Of a stretch of DNA of 64,000 nucleotides, positions 1 to 13,000 are shown piece after piece. The stretch's first letter is position 1, and every line of letters starts with the position of its first letter. The DNA is from Hirsutella rhossiliensis (taxonomy: Eukaryota > Ascomycota > Sordariomycetes > Hypocreales > Ophiocordycipitaceae), in contig NW_025408668.1 of the NCBI RefSeq assembly GCF_020360975.1, positions 124,001-188,000 on the forward strand, given 5' to 3'. Made by a program: the position numbers and the translations under genes. The notes below the pieces were generated by a model. That model worked only from the letters and a program-made list of their open reading frames with translations, was not told where the DNA came from and did no database searches.

Positions 1-3000
1 CGAGCGAGGAAATCGGGAAAAGGAAGGCTAACGGCCGCTACTTACGTTACGGCGCGTTTATATACTTTATATTAAAATGCCCCTTCCTTTTAGCTAAGCG
101 GCTTATAGTAGTTTAAGTAGCGAAGATAGAACCGCTCCTTACCTTAGACGATAAAGAGGACTCCGCTCCCTTAAGCCCGGAGGAAAAAGAGTAGCTCTAG
201 AGTAAAGATAGGCTCTAGAGCCCTAATTACTAGTACTAGTAAAGGAGAAAGAGGAATTATCCGCCTATATAAAAGAGGAGCTTACTTTAATATAGGTTAT
301 AGTTAATAACTCCTTACTTATCGCCGCCCTTATAGACGAGGGCTATTAGTACTACGCTATAGTTAACGAGGCGCTTATATAAGAGATATAAGTACCGGTA
401 AAAAAGATCGCCCTAAGGTAAGTAAAGGGCGCCTTAAGCGCGATAGAGGGTATAGTAATTAAGGGCATTATATAGCTAGCTATAGAGGTCAACGGTTACT
501 ATAAGCTTATTATAGCCTATATAATCCCTTAACTAGAGTTTCCCCTAATCCTTAGGAAACCCTAGTTATTATATATAGAGTTATACTTAGTTCTATACTA
601 AAAGAAGCTATAGTTTAGGCCTATATAACGGTAGGTCCGCTATAACGACGGTTCTATAAGTATAGGACTAAGCGTATAAGCTTTATACTTAGTATAAGAA
701 GTCCTTGCCTTTATTTTTATAGGAACTATATAATAGTTAGAGTAGGAGGAAGGCTAGGTAGCGGCTAACGTAGCGGTCTACGTAGTTAGCCTAGCGGATA
801 TCGATAAGGCCTTCTAAGTAAAGAAGCTAAAGTCGCCCTCTAAGCTATAGTAGTAGATACCGGAGCGCTTTTACGACCTCCTACCGCTATTTAAGTCCTA
901 GGAAGTAGATAAGCTTAACTTATATAAGCTAAGGGTAGACTATAAGATCGTACTCCGTACTAATAAGAAGGGGTAGGAACTGCCCGTACTATTTAAACCG
1001 CTATATAGTATATTATACGCGGAGCTACTAGTATTAAAAAAGACGCTAAGGGACCTCTTAAATAAGGGTTTTATTTAAGTAAGTAGCTCTAAAGTAGGAG
1101 CGCCGGTCTTATTTATATATAAACTAAGGGGCGGGATATAGTTCTATTACGACTATAGGGCTCTAAACGTAATTACGAGGCTAGACTACTACCCCTTACC
1201 CTTAATCTTAGATACGCTCTATAACCTTTTAAAGGTAAAGTAGTTTATAAAGCTAGATATAAAATAAGCGTTTTATAAGGTATAGATCTTAGAAGGTAAC
1301 GAGTAAAAGATAGCGTTCTATATACGCTATAGCTTATTCGAGTAGCTTATAACGCCCTTTAGCCTCTTAAGAGCGCCTACTACCTTCTAGTATTATATTA
1401 ATAATATACTTTAGGACTTCCTCGATAAGTTCGCCTTTATATATATAAATAATATCCTTATCTATATAAGCGGCTCTTATAAGGACTATATATAGAAAGT
1501 ATAGAGGGTCCTAGAGCGCCTCTAACTTTATAGGCTTTACCTCGACCTAGATAAGTACGAATTTAGGGTTAAGAGGGTTAAGTACCTAGGCTTTATTATC
1601 TACGCTAGCGTAGGTATATAGGCGGATCCCGTAAAGATCTAAGCGATTTAGGACTAAGCTGCCCTAACTACGTAAATAAGCGTATAGAGCTTCCTTAGGT
1701 TCGCGAACTATTATAGGATATTTATTAAGGGCTTCTCTTATATTATAATGCCCTTAAACGAGATTACTAGGAAGCGGACCGCCTTTCGCTAGGGGCCTAT
1801 ATAGAAAGGAGCGTTCTATATGCTTAAGGACCTATTCTCTTAAGCCCTAGTACTACTTTAGTAGGACTTTAACCGGTCTACGTTAGTTAAAGCGGACTAT
1901 AGCGGCTAGGCACTTAAAGGAACGCTCTCTTAGGAGGTAGATAGGCGGAAGTAACCGATAGCGTTCTACTCCTATAAGCTAACCCTAGTAGAGCGGAATT
2001 ACGCTATTTATAATAAGGAGATACTAGCGATTATTAGCTACCTTAAGTAATAGTAAGCGGAGCTCTAGAGCTATAAGAGCTTTAAGGTTCTTATAGACTA
2101 TAAGAACCTTAAGTATTTTATAACTTACTAGTACCTCTTAGAGCGGTAAGCCTATTAGGTAAAGTATCTCTTATACTTTAACTTCTTAATTAAGTACTAG
2201 CTAAGGCGGGACTCCGTAGTCCTAGATACGCTTTCTTAGAAGGATTAGGACCGGCTAATAAGAGCGGATATTAAGGCCTAGGATCTATAGCTTATCTTAT
2301 AAGAAGCGCTATTAACTTATATAGGAGCTTCCCTAGTAGAGGAAGGCGCGGCGCTAACGGATAAGCCTTCCCTTATACCTTTACCTTAGCCCGGCGAGGA
2401 GGGATAGACCGGCCTAGGGGCGCGTATAGCGCGGGTGTTCTAAGATAAGGTCCTTTAGCGCTTATAGGATAGGATATCGTCTCTAGACTATACCTACGAG
2501 AGCGTACGCCGCGCCGTTAAGTCCGGCGCTTAACGCCTTAATCTAAAGCTAAAGCTAAAAGTATAAGTAGCCGACTATTATATTAACCTATAGGGGCACC
2601 TACGTTAGCGGGGGAGACTATAGGTGCCGGGCGCGCTATATACTATAGAAGCTAAGGAGAAAGATAGACCGCTAAAGCTAAACGAACGGAACGAGCTCTA
2701 AGGGAAGCTAGTTTAGCTCGTCTATAACTCTAGTATCGTAGGCTACCTAGGTAGGCAGGGCATAGTAGTAGGCCTCGCGAGGGATTTCTACTAGCCCCTC
2801 CTATAGTACTACGTTCGCCGCTTCCTTTATAACTACGATATCTATAGCTATACTAAGATTTAAAGGGCGTAGCTTAAGGGGCTACTTAAGTAGCTTCTAG
2901 TACCTAACTAGTTTTATATATATATATAGATAGACTTTATAACGGACCTCCTACTTATAGAGGGCAGTAACCGCTATATATAAGTAATTAAGGACCGACT

Positions 3001-4060
3001 TAGTAAGTTTATAGTATTAAAGCTAATACTATTTATAGATATAGAGTCTTACGTAGAGCGCTTCTTATAGTACTAGGCCTACTTATATAGCTAGCTAGCC
3101 TTTATTATAAGCGATAAGGGATTAAATTAAACTAGCCGCTTTTAATAGTACCTATACTAGCTACTTTAGATTATATAGCTACTTAGCACGGTATATTACC
3201 TATAGACTAATAGAGGGCCTAAGAGGGTTAACTAAGAGGTATAGGCTTACCTATAGGCTATCGTAGCCCGTAACTAAGTAAACTAAGACTATTAGCTCCC
3301 CGCGGCCTAACTTACGTTAAATAGTAGACTATATACTTCTATTAAAATAGCCCCTTTCTTTATAATATATAGCTTTAAACTACCCTTATTAGTTCCTTTT
3401 ACTATAGATATAGTAGCGGAGTAGTATAGTAATTTATTACTAAAGGGCTACGCTTCCGCGTTTATATAAAAGCTATAAGAGACTATAGATTATTACTAAT
3501 CCGCGATAGCCGCCGCGGCGTAAGATTAAGAGCAGCACGCTAATAAGACTAAGGCCCTAGTAGATAGGTTTATAGTAGGAGATAAGGTATAGCTAGACCT
3601 CTATAACTATAGGTCGGCATAGCTAAAGAAAAAGCTTAACTAGCTATATATAAAGTTTATAGTATAGAGGGTTATTAGCCTATAGGTTATAGAGCTTAAT
3701 AGTCTCTTAATAAGGGTCTATAATAAGATTAATATAGACCTCTTTTATAGAGCCTCCTTTAACCCGCTGCCTAGATAAGAAGTAGCGGACGCTTAACCGC
3801 TTATAATTAAGGTAAAGGGAGAGGATAAGTTTAAGGTTAAAGAGATATAAGCCGCGCGCTAGAAAAAGGTTAGTAGGGGGAAACGCTAGGAGGTCCTCGT
3901 TAAGTAGCGCGGGTATCTCGACCTTATATAAGAACCTATATATAAGTTTATAGGAACTATAGCCCTCGATAAGTTTAAAGCTTTATTCGGAATAGTAAAT
4001 AAGAATAATAAACTAGCGGACTACTAATAGTAGCTTAGGCTAAGACTATAAAGTAAGTAT
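1..4060 (+). mobile_element. Ty3/gypsy chromovirus pol, RIP-degraded, left end outside window
   Basis: Decayed polyprotein of an LTR retrotransposon, readable on the plus strand through many TAG/TAA stops that stand for CAG, CAA or TGG. Visible blocks in order: a protease-like ALIDEG motif near 330-345; reverse transcriptase from about 1,000 with RALNVI near 1,160 and YINNIL near 1,441-1,458 (the YxDD box with Asp to Asn changes from G-to-A mutation); RNase H at about 1,880-2,130; integrase zinc-binding and core region at about 2,690-3,480; and a chromodomain near 3,820-3,960 containing VLVK-RGY. The C-terminal chromodomain marks the chromovirus branch. Gag is mostly missing to the left. The copy cannot be functional. 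Family identity is clear; domain borders are approximate. Confidence 0.88.
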
Positions 4061-4149
4061 AGCGGAGGGGGTAGTTATAATAATATAGGTAATATAAGTA
4101 TAATAGTATAAGCGGAAATAAAAATAGCGTTTATTATAAAGCAGAGCCC

Positions 4150-4760
4150 TTAAACTACCTAGGCTTATTCTTTATTATTATTATTATTATTATCCTCGTT
4201 ATTATTATCCTTATCGGCCTCCTCCTTCTTATTAGCGGCAGCGGCGGTCTTTAAGGCGCTAAGGTGGCCCTCTAAGCTTATAAGCTAGTTAGCGGCGGCG
4301 GCGGCTCTAGGGGTAGAGGGGCGGCGGCTAGCGGCGGCGGTAGGGGCAGCGGCGGTAGTAGAGGCGGGCACGGCTAAGGGGACCGCCGATAGGGCGATAA
4401 AGGCAGTATCCCTAGCGCCGGGTGCGTTAGAGGCGGAAATAGGGGAGTAGAGGAGTAGGACTTACTTAGGTATAAGGCCCTATCGCTTAAGAGCGCGGAG
4501 GTTACGGTAGGCGGCGGCGGCGGCGGTAAGGCGCTTCTTAGTAGCCCCCCGCGCTTACCTATACGAGCCGGCCTTCTAAGCCGACGCTATAGCGAGTAGG
4601 ATAGGAGGCGCCGCCTTATAGGCGCGGCCGGCTCGCGCGCACTAGTAGTAGCTGCCGCCGCGGCGGCGCCTAGCTTAGTCGGAGTAGTCGAGCTCCTACG
4701 ACGTATAACGTATATAAAGGGCCGAGCGAGCGGCGCCGGCCTATACTTAGCGCTTATACT
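4150..4760 (-). pseudogene. Antisense frame with Zn(II)2Cys6-like cysteine spacing in the chromovirus
   Basis: Minus-strand frame lying between the pol end and the polypurine tract, so opposite to pol. In the frame running down from 4,716, TGY or RIP-type TAY codons sit at 4714-4716, 4705-4707, 4684-4686, 4648-4650, 4639-4641 and 4618-4620. This gives C-x2-C-x6-C-x11-C-x2-C-x6-C, the fungal binuclear zinc cluster spacing. Only one of the six codons is still TGC; the others read TAC or TAT. Downstream follow Ala-rich stretches encoded by GCC repeats, a charged LEGHLSALK-type segment, and an Asn/Asp/Glu-rich tail from the TTA microsatellite. The N-terminus is unresolved and may extend to about 5,215. 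Function is unknown. Cysteine identity is inferred from the RIP mutation rule. Confidence 0.55.
4172..4193. repeat. (TTA)n microsatellite
   Basis: A run of TTA/TAT trinucleotides, continued imperfectly to about 4,210. On the minus strand it would encode an Asn-rich tail of the antisense frame. A second trinucleotide run lies at 5,140-5,185. Confidence 0.8.
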
Positions 4761-4990
4761 ATAAGAGGTTAGCGGATAACGTCTATTATACTTACTTAAC
4801 TACGGACTTATAGGGGTAGCGGAGATAGAGGCGGGGGCCGAGGGGCCGGGCGTTATAGGTAGCGGCGGGGACGGCGTCGTTACCCTAAGGGGCGATATAA
4901 GAGCGAATAGCGTAGTAGAGGCGGCGGCGGCGGCGGTAGGAGCGGTGGTAGCGGCGCGGGTAGGAGCGGCGGTAGCGGCGGAGTCGTCGT
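4230..4990. repeat. GCG/GCC-rich low-complexity stretch
   Basis: Repeated GGC/GCG triplets with many CpG but few CpA or TpG. It is the most GC-rich part of the left repeat block and lies inside the antisense frame, coding Ala and Arg runs on the minus strand. CpG survives here, so the mutation process favoured CpA over CpG. Confidence 0.7.
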
Positions 4991-5280
4991 TAGCCGCGGC
5001 TAGTATAGCGTCGACGAACGACTCTATATACTCCGAGAAAGAGGAGGTAGGAAAGGGAGAGGCGGATATATCTATCGCGGAAGTTAGTACGATAGAATAC
5101 GGCCTCCTACTTTATAGGGCGCGGAACTTATTAATTAAAGTTATTATTATTATTAAGGCTATTATTACTACTACTACTATTACTATAAGTATATATTAAT
5201 AAAGCGGCCTATATAGCTAGGAATAGACTAATGCCTTAAGTAAAGCGGAACTTACCTATTAATACTACTACTATAGTTAA

Positions 5281-5317
5281 AGAAAGGAGAGAAGGAAGGG
5301 AAGGGGGAAAGGGGGGA
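5281..5317 (+). other. Polypurine tract, probable start of chromovirus 3' LTR at about 5,318
   Basis: An almost pure A/G run ending in GGGGGGA, directly followed by TACCGCC (TG to TA at the expected LTR start). Its orientation fits the plus-strand pol upstream. It places the antisense frame between pol and the 3' LTR. The right end of this LTR could not be fixed, because no second copy is in the window. Confidence 0.55.
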
Positions 5318-5576
5318 TACCGCCTTATATACCCCTAGGTAGAGGATACTACCTAAGGTAGAGGGGACGGGTAACCTAAGGCTTACGTAGGTCCGGACTA
5401 GCCGCCGGCTACCTAGGGGCGTATATAATAGGTTACGCCCTTATTTAAACGGCTAGCCGGCGGACGAGTATAGAGCTAGGTCCCGGCTACTTAGGCTAAC
5501 GGGCGCGGGGATAATAGGGCTAGTAGGGCCGGCCTTATTAACGGGAAAGGATAGGGAAGAGCCCGTAGTATAGGCC

Positions 5577-5820
5577 TAATTATATAAGAGCCGTTAATAG
5601 GGCAGCGCTGCGCCGCGCTTAAGGGAGGGCATTATATAAGAGTCTTTAACTATTATAAGTAATAGGCTTAGGCCGCGGCCTAAGCCGCGTAGTTATATAT
5701 AAAGGGCCGGATCCTATAAGTATAAGGGCGGGCTAGCCGCGTATAGAAGAGCTCTATATAGCTTATTAATATTATCTTATAGACGGTACCTATATATACG
5801 CCTCTACCTACTCTATAATA
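5577..5820 (-). repeat. Candidate LTR (about 244 bp), left copy
   Basis: Direct repeat of 17,122-17,365, with the same order of blocks and C-to-T/G-to-A type differences. Read on the minus strand it starts TATTATAGAG and ends ATAATTA, which fits a TG...CA LTR after RIP. Similarity continues a little further left through an indel (AGCCCGTA in both), so the outer edge is uncertain. No matching target duplication is visible. Confidence 0.55.
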
Positions 5821-8782
5821 GCGGGATAGTATATTAAGTACTACTACTAGCCTTCTTAGCCGAAACTTTAGTATAAAGTTATTGGATATAAGCTCTATCG
5901 CTTATTAGCTTTATCTCTTATTTAACTTCTTCTTTATTATAAAGTACCTTAGGTTATTATAGTCGGTTAATACTATAAAGGTAAGTATATTTTAGAGTTT
6001 TACTCCTTAAAAGTTTAAGTACTATATAATTATAAGTATCTCTTTATTATAGATTAAGTAGTTATACTCCCTTAAGTTTAGTCTCTTTAAAAAGAATCCT
6101 ATTAAGTATTATATACTATCTAGCCCTACTTATATTAGCGCCCCCCTTATTATATATCTAAAATAGTCTACCTCTAAGTATATTTCTCTTTTTAGGTTAT
6201 AGAGTTATAATACTAGGGCGTTATAAAAGGCGTTCTAGATAAACTTAAACGCTACTTAGTACTTATCTATTTACTTAAAGATCGCGCCTTTTTTATAAAG
6301 GCCGTCTAAGTATACTAATACCTTCATATAGAATAGTATAAAGGCTTAGTAGTAGTTTATAAAGCTAAGGAAGCTCTAGACTCCTTTTACGTTCTAGGGT
6401 ACCTACTATATCTATATTACCTAGATCTTCTCTAAGTTATATTAAACCTTACCCCTTCCTATATAATAAAGCCTAGGTACTTAACCTCCTTAATTATAAA
6501 GTTATACTTCCTTAAGTTTAATATTAGGCCTGCCTTTTATAGCTTTTAAAGTACCCTTACTACCTTTTCTTAGTAGTCTTAAAGAGACCTTAATAAGTAA
6601 ATTAAGACGTTATCTATATACGCTATAATAAACTTATATAGGTATTCCCTTAGTACCTTATTAATATATTATTAAAAGGTAGCTAGCGTCCTTATTAAGC
6701 TAAATAAGTATACCTACTACTTAAATAATCTAAACCTTATTTAAAAAGCTATCTTAAACTTATAGCCCTTAACTATCTAAATCTTATAGAACGCCGCTAT
6801 AATATCGAGCTTTATAAACTACTTTACCTTTATAAGTATCTATAGTATCTTTATAATTAAGGGTAGCGTATACCTATCCCTTTTTATAACCGCGTTTAAG
6901 GCTTAGTAGTTATAGTAAAATTATAAGCGACTATCTAACTTTAAAGTAAAGAGTACTAAGGCTATAGCTAAGGAGCTACTTAAGCGGATTAAGTTTACCT
7001 TTATTAGCTTACTTAGGGTCTTCCTTAGTACTAAGAGTTCCTTCCTTAATATATTATAGAGGGGTCCTTATAATAGAGGGGGCTCTACCTTATCTTTATT
7101 TAGTATTAGGTTAATCTTATAGTTTACCCCTAGCTTATATAAGGGTATCTTTAAAGCCTTTTTTAGTATAAAGAGGTCTAGGTATATATCTAGCGCTTAC
7201 TTTAGGATATAGTTTACTAAGTCTACCGCTATCTTTAGTTAAAGTGCTTTCTTTATATCCTTTATTATAATTACCTAGATATTAACTATCCTTTGCTTTC
7301 TTTTATTATCCCTTACCGCTCTCTCCCTTTAATATTCCGCTATAAATACTACTACGCTAACGATCTTTACCCCTTAGATTTATTCTACCCTCTTTATTAC
7401 TTCCGATCCTTATAAGCCTATTTAAATCTTAGCCTTACTATACTAAATCTAATCCCTTACTATATTATATATTACTTAGTTCTTCTTTATTTATAGCCTT
7501 CCTAGGAATATATTATAGCTTAGCCTAAGGACTATATATATAAAGGTTTACTTTATATAGCCGTTAATATTTATCTTAAATACTATAATTCCTTTTATTT
7601 ATAGGGCTAAAGTATCTTTAAAGAATAGCCTTAGTTATCTTCTCCTCCTATTAGCGAGAGGCATCTATAGCTTCTTTACTACCCTCTCGCTTACTATAGT
7701 ATAGTAATTATAGCTGGCTTTTATAAGCGTATTAAGTCCCTTCTTTTTATTAATACTTACCCTTAGCGTTACTAAGCCTAGCGTAAGATAGTCCCTCGTT
7801 AACTTCTAAGCTTCTTACTATTTCTCTTTTACCCTTAGCGCCTAACTTTATACTAAGGTTCCCTTTTTTCTAAGTCGTTATTATCCTTAGTATCCCTCTC
7901 TTTTTTTATTACGCCCGCCCTCTAAGGTTCCTATCTCCTCTTTTTATAATAAAGCGCGATATATCCTTTAACTCTATAGTTAAAGTACGTTTAGTTCTCT
8001 AGCTAGCTTTACCCCTTCTTTTATCTATCTAAGGTATTAATATTAATTATTAAGGTATCCCTATCTTTATCTTTCCTTTCCTAGGGGTATATATCTATTA
8101 GTCTCCTTTAGTTTAAGGGGGGTTATCTTATTTACTAGACCTTCTTTAACTTAGCCGCTATTTACGCTACCTAATTAATATAGGCGGCGAAGCTTAATAT
8201 AGGGAGGTCGACTATAGCTAACGCCTCGTAGAGCTAGATTCTTAAAGCCCCCTTTAAGAAGACGATCTAAACGTTATATAGCTAGGACCCGCCTCTAGCC
8301 TTAAAGAGTCTCTACTTAAACTTTAGGAGGAACGCTATAAACGTTTAACTTTCCCCTTATTTTATTATCTAAATCGCCGCCGCCGCGTATAACTAGATAT
8401 CTATATTAAGGTAGATTAAGTTAAGGTACTTTAGGAATTCCTTTTTAAAATTATAGCCCTTCTCTGCCTTTATTCTATAGTATATAGCGACCGTTTATTA
8501 TAGCCTAGCGTTTAAGTAGTTATAGATAAAGTAAAAGATTTCCCTTAAGCTTAAGAAGAATTCTTTATTAATCTTATACTTCTCCTATATATATTATGCC
8601 TATAAGGTATAGTGCCGTTATTATCTATTAAATTTTCCTAGGCTTAGAAGAGGCTTCCTATAGCTATTCTTCCTTTACTACCTCCCCCTTAGTTATAGGC
8701 GTCGCTGCCCCCCCCGTTGCCCCTAAGGGCGGTATTAAACTACCTACTCTACCCCTAGCCCCCTTTTATATACCCGTCTATA
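5821..8782 (-). mobile_element. Second Ty3/gypsy relic (minus strand), integrase missing
   Basis: Minus-strand polyprotein remnants. RNase H lies next to the left repeat (a TDYNNLRYF-like block near 5,960, ending in an LSR-like motif near 5,830). Reverse transcriptase is at about 6,500-7,000 with an AYIDNVLIY box near 6,610. Protease and gag-like sequence run towards 8,780. RNase H ends almost directly at the 5,577-5,820 repeat, so the integrase region is absent, probably deleted. The relic appears to be interrupted by element A and to continue at 16,636. Confidence 0.7.
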
Positions 8783-9252
8783 TATAACGACTAGTATTAT
8801 TCCTAAGGGATAAACCTATCGATAGGTTTATATTAGTAGATATAATAAGGCGTAGTCTAAGTAATAATAAGTATATTACGTTAGTAATAAGTTAGAGGTT
8901 ATAGACTATAAACTATAACTAAGTAATTAGAATTAAAGATAGAATTATAATAAAGATCTATAATATATTAAAAGCTATTAAGCTATCTATTTAAAGGAGT
9001 ATTCCGTTCCTTCCTTATATATCTTAAGAGCTTCCTTAGATTGCCGAGAGCACTAGGTAATCCCGTCGCCTAGGAGCGCTAGGGCGCTAGAGCAATCCTA
9101 TAATCCTAGCTATAAAGCGTTAGAGCGCTAGAGTAACCTATCGCTTTAAACTTAATTAGCCCGTCGGTCCGTTTAATATTCCTTGCTCCCAATATTATAT
9201 ATCCTCGTAATATATACTAGTCCCCGCGGTTTACTAGACTATAGTTATAATA
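8783..9252 (-). repeat. Element A LTR, left (3' LTR)
   Basis: About 470 bp, starting TATAACGA (TG to TA) and ending TAATA, directly followed by a polypurine tract on the minus strand. It shares its first roughly 215 bp with the LTRs at 16,167, 45,215 and 56,797. Beyond that its middle part matches the 56,797 copy but not the 16,167 or 45,215 copies. Confidence 0.75.
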
Positions 9253-9275
9253 GGGTGCCTCCCCTCCTTTTAGTC
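9253..9275 (-). other. Polypurine tract of element A
   Basis: On the minus strand this reads as an A/G-rich run (AAAAGGAGGGGAGG) immediately upstream of the 3' LTR. It fixes the element orientation as minus. The same 23-bp interval occurs at 57,277-57,299 and 45,683-45,705. Confidence 0.7.
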
Positions 9276-9487
9276 TTACCCTTAAGACCTACTACCTTAG
9301 CCGCCGTATATAAATATACCCTTATTGCGTTATACGTAAGTATATTATTCCTTATTCCTTTATCCTTTTAAGATATACTACTAATAGTATATTTAGTTAT
9401 ATTTAAAAATCCCGTTCTTATAATTCTAATAAATCGCGTTAACGATCGGAGCTAGTATCCTAGACCGAGATCTATAGTATTAAAATT

Positions 9488-10037
9488 ATACCTTACTCCT
9501 ATTATTTTCGGTTAGGCCTAACTTATAAGGTTAGGGAGCGTTTTAATTAGTATTCTAAATATACCTTTATAGGCCGTTCTTATAATAGGTATAATATAGC
9601 GTCCGCTTATTTATTTTATCCCTTTCCTTCCTTATTATTCTTTTTCGCTAATATTCCTTCTTTTTCTAGTTCGTTATATTATAAATTAATAGTAAAAGAT
9701 TAATTTAGACGAACGGAAAGTAAAAGAAGCGTTAAAAGAAGTAATAGCTCGCTTAGCTCGGATTAGGAAATAGAAGCGTTTCTTAAAGGACCGAGGTAGT
9801 AAGTTATTTTAGTAGGGTATATAAGCTATTAATAAAGAAGATAGTATAACGCGTTCTTCTTAAGATAAATCGGTTTATTTATTAAATAAGGAAACTATTA
9901 CTATTAGCGAGGTTTAATCGTTTAATACCTTAGACGTATTAAACTAAGATATTATTCTTAGTAACCTTATATTTCTAAGTAAGGGTTCGCTTAGTAAAAC
10001 TATTAAAGTAGAGAACTATAGTAGGTTAAGTACTTAA
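9488..10037 (+). pseudogene. Antisense zinc-cluster-like ORF of Ty3 element A
   Basis: Plus-strand frame opposite to pol, between the 3' LTR/polypurine tract and the pol 3' end. The start codon is now ATA, while copy B still has ATG. All six expected cysteine codons (residues 3, 6, 13, 22, 25, 32) read TAT or TAC, with spacing C-x2-C-x6-C-x8-C-x2-C-x6-C. A charged, Leu/Ala-rich stretch follows (DERKVKEALKEV, then ARLARIRK), interrupted by TAG/TAA from Gln or Trp codons. There is a one-base length difference from copy B. Function is unknown. Confidence 0.6.
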
Positions 10038-13000
10038 GTAGTTCCTAGGTATTTTCCTCTAGTCTATATCCCTTTTACTTAATAAGGTATTCTTATTACT
10101 AACTTTATTTTCTTATATCTAGTATTTATTTTACTTTATATTCTTAATCGTCGTTAACTTCGATTTTTTCCTATAGTTTAGCGTTTTATAGCGCTAGTTT
10201 TAATAATAAGATATAAAATATTAGGTATATCCGTATTATTATTAGTAGCGAAAGTTTATAGTTAACTTTTAAAATAGTTTTCTTAACTTTAAACGGTCTA
10301 AGTTTCTTAAAATCTAATTTATTACTTAGTTATTTTATTTTAATATTTCGTTTTATAAGGTAGACTATATCTCCCTCTTAAAAGATTAGTCCCTATAATC
10401 TTTTCCGATTATAGTAAGTAGATATTCGTTCTCTAATAAATTAAAGTTCTTATTATATTTCTTTATATAATTTTTATAGCTAATCTACTTATAATATCGC
10501 TTATTCTACTTATAATCCTTATCGAGTAACCTTAAATACTTCTAGGTTATATCTATAATTAGTATATACTAGTAAGAGCTTAGTTATTTTTATAACTAAG
10601 CTATTATAAGCTAGTTATACTATTAGTAGCTATTTAACTTAATCGTTTTATTTATAGCTAATATAGTATTATAAATATTATTTAAGCGTTTAATTAAGTT
10701 ATTTTATTTATCTATTTATTTATAGGTAATAAGCTATACTAAGCTTATATTTCGTCCCTAATTATACTATAAGAGCTTACTAAAACTTAGCTATAAATAT
10801 ACTCCCTCTATTAAAGATAATCTTATTTAGTAGTCTATAATTACTAATAATTATTTATAAGAATATATATACTAGCTCTTTTATATTACTTACTTCTTTA
10901 TACGGTAAAAAGTATCTATACTTTATTAATCTATTAGTAATAATAAATATACTATTATACTTAATATTAGTTATAGGTTCTTTTAATAGTAGTAGCTTTA
11001 TAATATAGTTAAAAGCTATCGAATCCTATAGTTTCTCTAGTACTAGTAGCGGTTATAATTCTTTATATAGTTTATATCGTTTAGCTTTACTTTATATATA
11101 AAGTTTATATTCTTTAATAACTTATTATATTACTTCTTTAAGCTATAAGAAGTTATATTATTATTTAATCTATTTTATTATTCTTTAGATTCCCTAGTAT
11201 CTATATATTAGATATTTATATATATCTTATATAACTTTATCTTATAATTCTAGTAGTATCTAGATTTTATTTTTATATATTAGAACTTCTAAATATTATA
11301 TATTATATCCGTTTAGTACTTTATATTCTTTTATCTATTTTAAGATCTTTTAGTAAGTTAAGTTATTAGGTTATACTTTAAATATTATATTTAGCTATCG
11401 TTACTAGTAGTTCTTATTTTAGTTAATTTCTAAGAGCTATCCTTTTACTATAGGTGCCCTTATATCGTAGTTATTTCGTCGACTAAAGGTATTAGCTCGA
11501 CTATTTTTTATTCCTTTTTTATAGATTATTTTATAGTTAAATTCTAATAAATATTTAGCTTATTAGATTTATTGTCTATTTAACTATTATATTATTATAA
11601 AGTATAAGATATTCTTATAATCTATATAGACCTTAACTTTATACTTACTTTTAAGAAGGTAGTATCGAAATTCTTTAAAAGCTTAAATAATTATAGGGAA
11701 TTCTTTATCGTAGATAGGGTAATTAAGTTCTATAGTATATAGCTTCTTTAAGTAGAATATAATTAGTTATAGTCTTCCTTTATTATCCTTTTATCCGATT
11801 TATACTCTTAAAGTAAAGTTTAATATATCGGTTTTAAGTTTAATTTATTGTTTTAGATTAAAGGTAGTTAAGACTAGTTCTTATATAATTATAGTTTTAA
11901 TATATTTAAAAGCTTCGTTAGCTTTATCGTCTTATATAAATTCTTTTTCTTTCTTTATTAAGTTATATAATAGTACTATAATCTTTTTAAAATCTTTAAT
12001 AAATCGTTAGTAGTAATTTATAAATCCTAGGAAACTTTATATATCCTTAACGTTCTTTAGCGTTAGCTATTCTTTAACTAAGTTAATCTTATCTTATTAT
12101 ATTTATATCTCTCTTAGTAAGACTATATATCTAAGGAAGTTTACTTCTTATATATAGAACTTACTTTTCTTTAGTTTAACTAATAACTTTATATTTTAAA
12201 GTACGCGGAGTACCTTATAAATATATTCCTTATATTCTTCTAGGGTATTTAAGAAGATTAGGATATTATCTAGGTATACTACTATAAAGATATTTAAGTA
12301 TTCGTATAGGATATTATTAATTATCTATTAAAAGGTAGCTAGTATATTTATAAGTCTAAATAGTATTACTAGATATTTAAATAGTCTAAATTTCGTTCTA
12401 AAGGCTATTATTTATTTATACCCCTTTTTTATACGTATTAAGTTATAAGCGCCTTTAAGGTTAAGGGCTATAAACTACTTTTTACTATATAGTTAATCTT
12501 ATAGTTCTAATATAAGCGGTAATAGTATTTAGTCCTTTATTATAATATTATTTAAGCGTTTATAGTTAATAACTAATTATAGCTTACTAATTTTCTTTAA
12601 AATAAATATAACTAAATAGCTTACTTTAGATATTAATATTTATATATATCTTTTTCGTAGATTCTTATTAAAGTAGTTATATAGCGTTTATAGTTATTTT
12701 TTATTTAAGTTATAGATCTTATAGAACGTCGGCGTTATTCTATCCTTAAGATAAATTTTATAGTCCTATTAGCTATATTTAAGTAACCCTATCTTAAGTT
12801 CTTTCTTAAAGAGTTTATTATATTTCTAGTATTCTTAGGGGATATTCTTTATTCTATCTTATAGGCTTTATTCTTTTTTTAAGAGCTAGTTTCTCTTAAC
12901 TTAAGCTCTTTATTAATTTATTTAAGGTCTTTCCTTAAAGTAGTAATAACTCTTTAGATCTTTATATTATATCCTTTATTTTATTTATATTAAATACTAG

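Noticed and set aside
4945..5199. 84-codon plus frame
   Set aside because: Ala/Val-rich translation of GCG repeats and TTA microsatellite, opposite to the antisense frame discussed; no domain.
9183..9371. Small plus frame across LTR and polypurine tract (also 57,279-57,473)
   Set aside because: Crosses the LTR edge and pyrimidine tract; no conserved domain, probably leader sequence of the antisense frame at most.
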